Source: Verrucomicrobiota bacterium (GTDB taxonomy: Bacteria > Verrucomicrobiota > Verrucomicrobiia > Chthoniobacterales > UBA10450). From it: 10,060 nt of DNA. The stretch spans positions 1-10,060 of the forward strand of contig QHOM01000195.1 of the NCBI GenBank assembly GCA_003218785.1, in the 5' to 3' direction. The notes under the pieces were generated by a model. That model did no database searches and was not told the DNA's origin. It saw only the letters and a program-made list of their open reading frames with translations. This document shows positions 1 to 5,985 of the stretch, one piece after another; the first letter of the stretch is position 1, and each line of letters opens with the position of its first letter. The position numbers and the translations under genes are program-made.

Positions 1-323
1 TCGACGCTCTCTCCCAACAAATCCTCAAACTCGAGCAGCAGGTTTCGCACATTCGCCCGGGCGTAATCATTGGAGAAAGCACGCCGTTAGCGCCGACGGG
101 CGGTGCTTCGGGGGGATCTCCGTCCTCCCCGGTGAGCGGGAATACGCATACAGTCGCACGCGGTGAGACGCTTACCTCCATCGCCAAAATGTACAAGGTA
201 AGCGTGGACGAACTGCAAAAGGCCAATAATATCGAAGATGGTCGTAAATTGCAGGCTGGACAAACGATCGTCATTCCAAGTTCTCCTTCGCCCGCGCCTT
301 CTGCTTCGCCGCCAACTGAGTGA
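1..323 (+). CDS. LysM domain protein, C-terminal part (5' end outside window)
   Basis: The reading frame is open from base 3 with no stop, so the gene begins left of the window; the GTG at 132 is internal and not a convincing start. What is visible is a short Gln/Glu-rich stretch (KLEQQVSHIRPG) that could be the end of a coiled coil, a Gly/Pro/Ser-rich linker, then one LysM module of about 44 residues (from HTVARGETLTSIAK to AGQTIVIP) and a Pro/Ser-rich tail ending at the TGA. LysM modules bind N-acetylglucosamine in peptidoglycan, so the protein is probably an envelope or cell-wall-associated factor. The catalytic or partner part, if there is one, lies upstream. The gene runs head-on into the ABC exporter gene, with 26 bp between the two stop codons. 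LysM identity is firm; the function of the whole protein is unknown. Confidence 0.88.
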   Translation, partial: DALSQQILKLEQQVSHIRPGVIIGESTPLAPTGGASGGSPSSPVSGNTHTVARGETLTSIAKMYKVSVDELQKANNIEDGRKLQAGQTIVIPSSPSPAPSASPPTE

Positions 324-349
324 TGGGCCGCGGCCTCCGAATCCGTGAA

Positions 350-2152
350 TTAGACAGGCAATTGCTCGTCGGGAGCAAGAATTGGCAAAGTTCCTATTTC
401 TGCGGGCGTTTCCAGTTCAGGTTGCGCCGAAGCTTCAAGTAAACTCTGCCGGCACAGCCGCGCATATTTTCCGCCGAAGACGATCAATTCGCCATGCGTG
501 CCACGCTCGATAATTCGGCCGTGATCGAGGACGAGAATTTGATCCGCGTGCACGATCGTTGAGAGCCGATGAGCGATGACGATGGATGTGCGGTGAAACA
601 TCAGGCGTTCGAGGGCTTCTTGAATCAGCCGCTCCGTGGCGGTGTCCACGCTGGCCGTCGCTTCGTCGAGAATCAAAATCGGCGGATCCTTCAGCAGCGC
701 GCGCGCGATCGATAACCGCTGTTTCTCGCCTACGCTCAACTTCACGCCGCGCTCGCCGACGATGCTTTCCAAACCAGTTGGCAATCGCTCGATGAATGCC
801 CGCGCATTGGCGGCGTCCACGGCCCGCCATAATTCAGCATCGCTCGCATCCGGCTTTCCGATCAAAAGATTTTCACGAATCGAGCCGTTGAATAAGAAAC
901 TTTCCTGCGTTACCACCCCAATCGCTTCGCGCAGGCTGCGCAGCGCGTATTCGCCGATCCGCCTTCCATCAACATAAATTTCACCTCTGCCAAATTCGTA
1001 AAAGCGCACGAGCAGACTCACCAAGGTCGATTTGCCGGCGCCCGTCGCGCCGACTAACGCGACAGTCGCGCCCGGCGGCGCATGAAAAGAAACGCCATTC
1101 AGCGCGGGAAGTCCCTCTGCATAACTGAAGCTCACCTCTTCATAGCGAATGTCGCCAGCGATTGGTCCTGAAATCCTCTTCTTCTCGATCCATCCCGGTT
1201 CGATTGGTTGATCGAGAATCTCAAAGACCCGTTCGCCCGCGGCGCGTCCGGCTTGCACAAGTTGATTGAGCTGATGCAACCGGCTGATTGGGTCGTATAG
1301 AAATGCCGTCAACATCAGGAGCGCGACCAGATCGCCGATCTGCATTGCGCCTGTCAAAACGGCATGACTACCAAACCCAAGCACGAGCACTGCGCCGAAT
1401 GCCTCAAACATCGACATCGACGGGCTGTAGATCGCCCAAACCCGCATCACCACAAGCGTGGCCTGCCGCAACTGATCGCTCACCCGATTGAAACGCGCGT
1501 GTTCTCCTTTTTCGCGCACGAAACTTTTAATCTGACGAACCCCGGAAAGATTATCGTGCAGAAGCGCGTTCATGGCCGACGCCGCTCGGCGTTGCAGACG
1601 ATAGCGGCGGTGTGCTGTCAGCGTGTAAGTGAGCGCGCCCGCGATGAGCAACGGAAACGGCGCCAACGCAAGGAGCGCGAGCTTTGGATTCAAATAAAAC
1701 ATCACTGCCATCACGATCACGATCTGTAGAACCGCCACCACGCCTTGCTCGATTCCATCAATCAGTACGCGCTCGACGGAGTTCACGTCCTCGATCACGC
1801 GTGTCATCAAGTCGCCGGTGGCGCGGTTGTCGAACCAGCGAAGCGGCAGCAACTGAATGTGCGAATAAAGATCGCTCCGCAGATCGAAGATGACTTTTTG
1901 CTCGAACGTGTTGTTCAAAACGATCCGCAGCGCGTTGAATGCGTGTTGAAGAAGAAATGCGGCCGCTGCTACGAAAATCAGCAGCAGCAATTTGTCCGGC
2001 CGATTCGCCCGCACCACATCATCGACGATCCGTTTCGTCACGCCCGGGAACACGATCACCATCAGCGTGCTTAAGATTGCACAGCTCAACGTCCCCGCGG
2101 CGATCCACGGGTAACGCTTTAAATAAGCAAAAACGCGCCAGACCGTTTTCAT
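350..2152 (-). CDS. ABC exporter, fused permease and ATPase, MsbA-like
   Basis: This 600-residue half-transporter has an N-terminal type I exporter membrane domain (residues 1 to about 310, about six hydrophobic segments) and a C-terminal ATPase (about 330-570). Visible motifs are A-loop Tyr344, Walker A GATGAGKST (368-376), Q-loop Gln416, signature LSVGE (472-476), Walker B ILILDE with Asp496 and Glu497, D-loop SVD and H-loop His528. It should work as a homodimer in the inner membrane and export a lipid or other hydrophobic substrate. Family resemblance and length suit an MsbA-like lipid flippase, but the substrate cannot be read from sequence. The C-terminal 30 residues are a Pro/Glu-rich tail. 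The signature is LSVGE rather than LSGGQ. The ATG at 2152 gives a normal N-terminus; folB starts divergently 103 bp away. No neighbouring lipid A gene supports a narrower name. Confidence 0.93.
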   Translation of the reverse strand: MKTVWRVFAYLKRYPWIAAGTLSCAILSTLMVIVFPGVTKRIVDDVVRANRPDKLLLLIFVAAAAFLLQHAFNALRIVLNNTFEQKVIFDLRSDLYSHIQLLPLRWFDNRATGDLMTRVIEDVNSVERVLIDGIEQGVVAVLQIVIVMAVMFYLNPKLALLALAPFPLLIAGALTYTLTAHRRYRLQRRAASAMNALLHDNLSGVRQIKSFVREKGEHARFNRVSDQLRQATLVVMRVWAIYSPSMSMFEAFGAVLVLGFGSHAVLTGAMQIGDLVALLMLTAFLYDPISRLHQLNQLVQAGRAAGERVFEILDQPIEPGWIEKKRISGPIAGDIRYEEVSFSYAEGLPALNGVSFHAPPGATVALVGATGAGKSTLVSLLVRFYEFGRGEIYVDGRRIGEYALRSLREAIGVVTQESFLFNGSIRENLLIGKPDASDAELWRAVDAANARAFIERLPTGLESIVGERGVKLSVGEKQRLSIARALLKDPPILILDEATASVDTATERLIQEALERLMFHRTSIVIAHRLSTIVHADQILVLDHGRIIERGTHGELIVFGGKYARLCRQSLLEASAQPELETPAEIGTLPILAPDEQLPV

Positions 2153-2255
2153 TACGCAATCAACCTCAACGCGCGGCTCATCACGTCAAGGTAACGCAAG
2201 CTCGCCGTAGGCGAAACGTGTGTTGCCCTGTTCGGCGGCGTAGTAATCTTGCCGG

Positions 2256-2636
2256 ATGCCAAACGAGCCAAACCCTTTCTCCGATCGGATTCACATCGAA
2301 CAGCTCGAGGTTTCCGCTCGCGTCGGAGTTCCAGAAGAAGAGCGTGCCGCCCTGCAGCGACTAACTGTGAGTATTTCCCTCTGGCCATCTCACGAAGCAC
2401 GCGACCTGGCAGACAAAATCCAGAACACAGTCAATTATTCCGCCGTTGCGGACGAGACCAAGCAGTTTGTACGCAGTCAGTCTTTTAATCTGATTGAAAC
2501 ATTGGCGGATGGACTCGCAAAGCATTTGCTGAAAATTTTTCCTACACAGAAAGTCACGGTCGAAGTACGAAAATTTCCTCTGAAGGATGCGAAATACGTC
2601 TCTGCGATCGTAACGCGCACCGCGTCCGTCGGGTGA
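2256..2636 (+). CDS. folB: Dihydroneopterin aldolase
   Basis: This 126-residue protein matches the FolB family in length and pattern. It converts 7,8-dihydroneopterin to 6-hydroxymethyl-dihydropterin plus glycolaldehyde in cytoplasmic folate synthesis. Visible landmarks are IEQLEVSARVGVPEEERAALQ near the start, with the conserved Glu29; VNYSAV with the active-site Tyr61; FNLIETLAD with Glu81, which anchors the pterin in characterised members; and VEVRK with Lys106 at the catalytic lysine position. The residue roles are assigned by comparison with the Staphylococcus aureus enzyme. The ATG at 2256 gives an N-terminus about eight residues before the first conserved strand, which is normal. No strong Shine-Dalgarno sequence is seen. 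The gene is divergent from the ABC exporter gene and followed after 27 bp by the inverted-repeat element. No other folate gene is in the window. Confidence 0.92.
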   Translation: MPNEPNPFSDRIHIEQLEVSARVGVPEEERAALQRLTVSISLWPSHEARDLADKIQNTVNYSAVADETKQFVRSQSFNLIETLADGLAKHLLKIFPTQKVTVEVRKFPLKDAKYVSAIVTRTASVG

Positions 2637-2663
2637 AAGCCGCCCACAAGCGGCAGCAAAGGA

Positions 2664-2690
2664 TTAACCATGAATAGACACCAATGGACA
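2664..2690 (+). repeat. Left terminal inverted repeat of the GxxExxR cassette
   Basis: Pairs with 3069-3095, 22 of 27 matching. It begins TTAACCA and contains a degenerate iteration of the CACGAAT-type motif also seen in the 7831-8015 element. Confidence 0.72.
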
Positions 2691-3063
2691 CAAACGATGA
2701 GAAGCTTCGGCCAAAGAGGAGGTCTTTCAAATTGTTGGCTGCGCAATCGAGGTCCTGAACACCCTTGGTCACGGAATAGTTGAGAAGCCATACGAGAATG
2801 CGTTGGTCGTGGAGTTTGGACTGCGAAAAATTCCATTCCGGCAACAGCCTCCGTTCGACGTTCTCTACAAAAGCCAGAAAGTTCGCCTCTTCGTCCCGGA
2901 CCTCGCTTTCGATTCTATTGTCGTGGACACAAAGGTGGTTGACCGGATTACTGATCACGAGCGGGGCTTGATGTTAAATGATCTGCGAATTACGGCCTTG
3001 CGCGTCGGTGTGATTCTTAATTTTAAGCACCGCAAGTTGGAGTGGGAGCGGATTGTCTTATGA
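2684..3063 (+). pseudogene. GxxExxR family PD-(D/E)XK nuclease-like protein, frameshifted near the N-terminus
   Basis: The frame ending at 3063 encodes the family core: EEVFQIVGCAIEVLNTLG, GIVEKPYENALVVEF (the Gly-x-x-Glu-x-x motif region), then VPDL, VVDTK and LRVGVILNFKHRKLEWERI. VPDL and DTK fit the PD-(D/E)XK nuclease pattern assigned to this family (Pfam PDDEXK_3). This frame has a TGA at 2698-2700 and no ATG; its first usual start codon is a TTG at 2803, which would remove the first helix and the motif. A good N-terminus (MDTNDEKLRPK) starts at ATG 2684 in another frame. It joins the core if one base is missing near 2713-2719, in AAAGAGGAGG. The joined product would be about 126 residues, normal for the family. 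I infer a frameshifted, perhaps recently inactivated gene; a sequencing error or ribosomal slippage is possible. The cellular role of the family is unknown. Confidence 0.78.
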
Positions 3064-3068
3064 AGTCG

Positions 3069-3095
3069 TGCCAATTCGTGTCCATTCGTGGTTAA
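3069..3095 (-). repeat. Right terminal inverted repeat of the GxxExxR cassette
   Basis: Reverse complement of the left arm at 2664-2690. Read on the minus strand it iterates CGAAT at about 10-base spacing (ACGAATGGACACGAATTGG), a better-preserved copy of the motif than the left arm. It ends 6 bp before the argH start codon. Confidence 0.72.
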
Positions 3096-3101
3096 GAAAC
3101 A

Positions 3102-4475
3102 ATGCGAAAAGGAAGATTCAAAAAACCGGCTGCGGCCTTAGCGCAACGCTACAGCGAATCCGTTTCGTTCGATTGGCGGCTGTACCGATATGACATTGCG
3201 GGATCGATCGCGCACGCCGCAGCGCTCGCCCAGGGAGGAATCATAACCGCCGAAGAGCAACGAAGGATCGAGAACGAATTGCGCGCAATCGAAAAGGAGA
3301 TCGAATCCGGTAAATTCGAATGGGAACGATCGCTCGAAGACGTGCACATGAATATCGAAGCTGCGCTCGTGAAACGGATCGGCGTCGCGGGCGGGAAGCT
3401 GCACACCGCGCGCAGCCGAAACGATCAGATCGCGCTCGATCTTCGGCTTTATGTGAAAACGGAGGGCCGCGAGGCGACTACCCATCTTCGTCAACTGCAA
3501 ATCGCGTTGCTTAATCTCGCCGAACAACATCTCGATGTTATCATGCCGGGCTACACACATTTGCAGCGTGCCCAGCCAATCACTTTCTCGCATTACTTGC
3601 TCGGCCAGATCGAAGCTTTTGAACGCGACGGAGAGCGTCTTCGTGATTGCCTGGTTCGAACGGATGTTTTTCCACTTGGCTCCGGCGCCCTCGCTGGATC
3701 CGCCATCGTTCTCGATCGCGAACGTATCGCGCGCGAACTCGGCTTTTCCCGCGTGAGCCAGAACAGTCTCGACACGGTTGGCGATCGGGATTTCGTGTGC
3801 GAATTCCTTTTTTGTCTCGCGATGATCGGTCTCCATCTGTCTCGGTTGAGCGAGGACTTGATCATTTGGAGCACGAGCGAATTCGGTTTTCTGGAATTTA
3901 GCGACGCATTTTCTACCGGCTCCAGTTTGATGCCGCAGAAAAGGAATCCGGACATGGCCGAGCTGACCCGCGGCAAGACGGGCCGGCTTTATGGAAATCT
4001 GATGTCGATCTTGACGACGATGAAAGCCCTTCCCTCATCGTACAATCGCGACATGCAAGAAGATAAAGAACCGCTCTTCGATTCCGTCGATACGATTAAG
4101 ACCGCACTGGAAGTTTTCACGGCGATGCTGCCTGAACTGAAAGTCAATCGTGACCGCATGGAAACCGCCGCAAGCGATCCGAATCTTCTCGCGACCGATC
4201 TGGCGGAGTACTTGGTGAAGAAGGGAATGCCTTTTCGTGAGGCTCACGAAATTATCGGAAAGCTCGTCACGCAGTGCGTGACCAAGCGGCGTCTGTTGAA
4301 TCAAGTGCCGCTTGGGGAAATGAAAAAGCTCTCGCCATTGTTCGACGCCGATGTTGCGAACGTTTTCGACATTCGCCGTTCACTGTCAGGACGCCGCGCC
4401 GTCGGCGCTCCGTCGCCTGAAAATATCGCAGCGCAAATCAAGCGGTGGCGCTCGGATCTGGGTAAGGGCGATTGA
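3102..4475 (+). CDS. argH: Argininosuccinate lyase
   Basis: This 457-residue cytoplasmic enzyme cleaves argininosuccinate to arginine and fumarate, the last step of arginine synthesis, and belongs to the fumarase/aspartase superfamily. Conserved blocks are all present: KGRF at the N-terminus, HTARSRNDQ (101-109), YTHLQRAQP (151-159) with the likely catalytic base His153, and the superfamily signature GSSLMPQKRNPD (273-284) on the flexible loop with the catalytic serine. Length is typical, and the ATG at 3102 gives the usual M-x-KGRF start. The start codon is only 6 bp from the end of the inverted-repeat cassette, so the leader is short and no clear Shine-Dalgarno sequence is seen. The last codons and stop lie within the left copy of the 90-bp repeat. 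No other arginine gene is nearby. Confidence 0.97.
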   Translation: MRKGRFKKPAAALAQRYSESVSFDWRLYRYDIAGSIAHAAALAQGGIITAEEQRRIENELRAIEKEIESGKFEWERSLEDVHMNIEAALVKRIGVAGGKLHTARSRNDQIALDLRLYVKTEGREATTHLRQLQIALLNLAEQHLDVIMPGYTHLQRAQPITFSHYLLGQIEAFERDGERLRDCLVRTDVFPLGSGALAGSAIVLDRERIARELGFSRVSQNSLDTVGDRDFVCEFLFCLAMIGLHLSRLSEDLIIWSTSEFGFLEFSDAFSTGSSLMPQKRNPDMAELTRGKTGRLYGNLMSILTTMKALPSSYNRDMQEDKEPLFDSVDTIKTALEVFTAMLPELKVNRDRMETAASDPNLLATDLAEYLVKKGMPFREAHEIIGKLVTQCVTKRRLLNQVPLGEMKKLSPLFDADVANVFDIRRSLSGRRAVGAPSPENIAAQIKRWRSDLGKGD

Positions 4476-4563
4476 CCTCAATCACCCGCGGGCAGTTCAG
4501 TGAAGACAAAAGTCGGGGGACGAGTTTGGCTAAGCGGTCACGCCGGCGATGGGAAGGCGGACT
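4468..4563 (+). repeat. Direct repeat copy A, overlapping the end of argH
   Basis: Aligned by eye to copy B at 5574-5664, about 79 of 90 positions agree with 3 gapped bases. It begins GCGATTGACCTCAATC, which folds back on itself around CC with one mismatch in this copy. A second weaker fold-back lies around 4508-4527, ending ACGAGTTTGG. The first hairpin covers the argH stop codon (TGA, 4473-4475), so it could act as a transcription terminator or mRNA 3'-end structure, though no T run follows. The remaining bases up to 4618 hold no gene that I can support. Confidence 0.82.
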
Positions 4564-4618
4564 GACAGATCACGTCTGGGGGATTGACGAATTGATTGCC
4601 CTGATCGGCTAAAACTTT

Positions 4619-5143
4619 TCAGGTCGCAAGAATAACTGTCTCAGGCACGGCTTCTTCAAGAAATATCTTGGCCTTAAGGTCCAACCATTGCTTTGTAGCC
4701 CACCCAAAAAGATCACCAATGCCAAAAATGACTGTCAAAAGCAGCGTCCAGATCGGCGAATTTGTGCACATAACTTGCATCATTTCCATGACGGCTGTGA
4801 AGTAAATATCCTTAACAGTGTCACTGGCTTCTCTCTCAAATCTAACTGCGTCGGGAGATAATTCGGCATCCTTATTGCGCCACAGAAACTCAAATAGGCT
4901 ACTCCAAGAAAACCACACACATTTCTCGACTAAGCGACAGAGAAGTGCCTCTAAATATTTGTACTCGAATGATGACGCGGAAATTTGCCCATCAATAGCG
5001 AGCCTCCTTAGCTTGTCTCGAAGCGCAAAAATCTTAAATCGACCTCGATCACAGAGCATTGGACGAGCAGCGTAATTGTAAAATATGCTAAAAGCGACAT
5101 ACACGGCAAAACCAAGTCCCAACAGGTATATTGCACTACTCAT
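4619..5143 (-). CDS. Hypothetical membrane protein, second gene of a two-gene operon
   Basis: I do not recognise the family of this 174-residue protein. It has an N-terminal hydrophobic segment (about 5-24, ending NYAARP), a central soluble part of about 100 residues that is rich in charged and aromatic residues (for example RFKIFALRDKLRRLAIDG, then a helix with three cysteines), a second hydrophobic segment (about 129-149) and a short C-terminal tail. The middle part would lie between two membrane spans. Its ATG overlaps the upstream gene's TGA in an ATGA arrangement, and a strong AGGAGG sits 6 bases before the ATG, so translational coupling is likely. The DNA looks less GC-rich than argH or tatC, and the gene pair is bracketed by the 90-bp direct repeats, suggesting acquisition. 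No catalytic motif is evident. Confidence 0.75.
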   Translation of the reverse strand: MSSAIYLLGLGFAVYVAFSIFYNYAARPMLCDRGRFKIFALRDKLRRLAIDGQISASSFEYKYLEALLCRLVEKCVWFSWSSLFEFLWRNKDAELSPDAVRFEREASDTVKDIYFTAVMEMMQVMCTNSPIWTLLLTVIFGIGDLFGWATKQWLDLKAKIFLEEAVPETVILAT

Positions 5144-5514
5144 GTTTGTCCTCCTCTGAATCGGGAGTGCTGAACTGTCTGCTGTGTTAGTTTTTCCTGC
5201 AACTCGTCTCTTTCTCGCTTGAGCCTGTCAATCTCATTAAGATACATCCTACGCATCATAAAGAAGAAAACAACAGCGGCGATGAGCAAAATCCCAGCGG
5301 TAATCCAGCCCATGAAACACCAAACAAGTGGCTGTGTGACCAACGTATCGATGATTGAGGGAATTTTGTCGTTTGGCGCTTTGAGTATGGCGGTAAAAAG
5401 CAGAATGAACGCGAATAGCGGAGCAAAGCGACCAGTGCTGAGAATGCGAAGTCCGAGATCGCGGAATGCTTGAGCCCAGGTGACCCTAGCGCGTTTGGCC
5501 GCCACGCGGGCCAT
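5140..5514 (-). CDS. Hypothetical two-span membrane protein with C-terminal coiled coil, first gene of the operon
   Basis: This 124-residue protein has no family that I recognise. It has a basic N-terminus (MARVAAKRARVTWAQAF, positive and cytoplasmic by the positive-inside rule), a hydrophobic segment at about 30-46, a second at about 64-87 and then a highly charged helix (RRMYLNEIDRLKRERDELQE, 88-107, running on to about 115) with the heptad look of a coiled coil. The topology is probably N-in/C-in with the coiled coil in the cytoplasm, suited to oligomerisation or to partner binding. Its TGA overlaps the ATG of the next gene, so the two products are probably made together and may form one membrane complex. 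No clear Shine-Dalgarno sequence precedes the ATG at 5514. The AT-rich 5515-5573 stretch may hold the promoter, but I cannot identify convincing boxes. Confidence 0.72.
   Translation of the reverse strand: MARVAAKRARVTWAQAFRDLGLRILSTGRFAPLFAFILLFTAILKAPNDKIPSIIDTLVTQPLVWCFMGWITAGILLIAAVVFFFMMRRMYLNEIDRLKRERDELQEKLTQQTVQHSRFRGGQT
5150..5155 (-). promoter_or_regulatory. Strong ribosome binding site for the second operon gene
   Basis: AGGAGG on the minus strand, six bases before the ATG at 5143 and inside the last codons of the upstream gene. It is the clearest Shine-Dalgarno sequence in the window and fixes the start of the 174-residue protein. Confidence 0.85.
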
Positions 5515-5573
5515 CTAAATGCATCCGTAGGCAATAAACAATAGAATTTCATTCAAAATGATGCACTACCGGC

Positions 5574-5664
5574 GCGATTGACCTCAATCGCCCAGGCGGT
5601 TCACTGAAGACAAACTCGCGCGACGAGTTTGGCTAGGCGGTCAAGCCGACGATGGGAAGCCGGT
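5574..5664 (+). repeat. Direct repeat copy B, right flank of the two-gene insert
   Basis: Same orientation as copy A (4468-4563), about 79 of 90 aligned positions identical. Here the fold-backs are perfect: GCGATTGA-CC-TCAATCGC (5574-5591) and AAACTCG-CGCGA-CGAGTTT. It ends near GGGAAGCCGG. With copy A it brackets about 1.0 kb containing only the two membrane genes. The following bases to 5715 show nothing I can assign. Confidence 0.82.
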
Positions 5665-5715
5665 CAGCACCTTCGGGAGAAGAGCGCAACCAACCGCCCC
5701 TACCTCATCGCAGCA

Positions 5716-5985
5716 CTACTGATCATTGACGACCGTTTGCGGTGCAGGTCTGTTCAGTTCCACTTTATCGTTCACCTTTTGAATGAGCGCCCGTTGGTCT
5801 TTTAGCTCCGCTCTGAGGGCATCGATTTCTTTCTGTTGTTCCTGAACTGTCCGGTGCTCTTTGAGAAACTCGTTGAGCAACATCGCGTTCACCGCCTCGT
5901 AGCGCACGGTGTAAACCTTTCCCTCTGCATCGCGAGCCACCAGATCGGGATTGACCTTTTCCACCTCCTCGGCCACAAGACCAAA
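5716..5985 (-). pseudogene. C-terminal remnant of the S74-domain repeat protein, downstream of the TAA
   Basis: Read in the same frame directly after the TAA (5986-5988), this stretch gives FGLVAEEVEKVNPDLVARD, then VYTVRYEAVNAMLLNEFLKE and a charged coiled-coil tail (EQQKEIDALRAELKDQ) to the TAG at 5716-5718. These are the remaining helical parts of the chaperone domain; in intact relatives the junction reads P-Q-F-G-L. A single C-to-T change (CAA to TAA) explains the break. A GTG at 5976 could in principle restart translation, but nothing resembling a ribosome site marks it. Read through, the whole protein would be about 375 residues. I treat the pair as one disrupted gene; a sequence error at this single base remains possible. 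Confidence 0.8.

Larger units (their letters stand above)
2664..3095. mobile_element. Inverted-repeat-bounded cassette carrying a GxxExxR gene
   Basis: A 27-bp left arm (2664-2690, beginning TTAACCATGAATAGACAC) is matched by the reverse complement of a right arm (3069-3095, beginning TTAACCACGAATGGACAC on the opposite strand). By hand count 22 of 27 positions agree. Between them sits a single small gene, whose expected ATG (2684) lies inside the left arm and whose stop ends 5 bp before the right arm. The unit is thus almost exactly arm-gene-arm, 432 bp. No convincing target-site duplication is visible. It lies between folB and argH, and its right end is 6 bp before the argH ATG. Calling it mobile is an inference from the paired arms and from a related gene-less pair at 7831-8015. 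Confidence 0.62.

Noticed and set aside
132..323. A separate 63-residue LysM protein starting at GTG 132
   Set aside because: The frame is open to the left edge, with linker-like coding sequence upstream; this is the tail of a larger gene.
326..335. GGCCGCGGCC palindrome between convergent genes as a terminator
   Set aside because: No loop and no T run on either strand; short GC palindromes are expected by chance.
2152..2400. Minus-strand open frame of 82 residues upstream of the ABC gene
   Set aside because: Arg-rich, antisense to folB, no motif or ribosome site.
2639..2654. GCCGC/GCGGC hairpin after folB as an intrinsic terminator
   Set aside because: The stem is only 5 bp and no T run follows.
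2554..2958. Minus-strand open frame of 134 residues
   Set aside because: Antisense to folB and the GxxExxR gene. It matches no family, while the plus strand has clear family motifs.
4468..5664. Integron cassette with attC-like 90-bp repeats
   Set aside because: I could not find the conserved GTTRRRY/RYYYAAC core sites, and no integrase gene is present.
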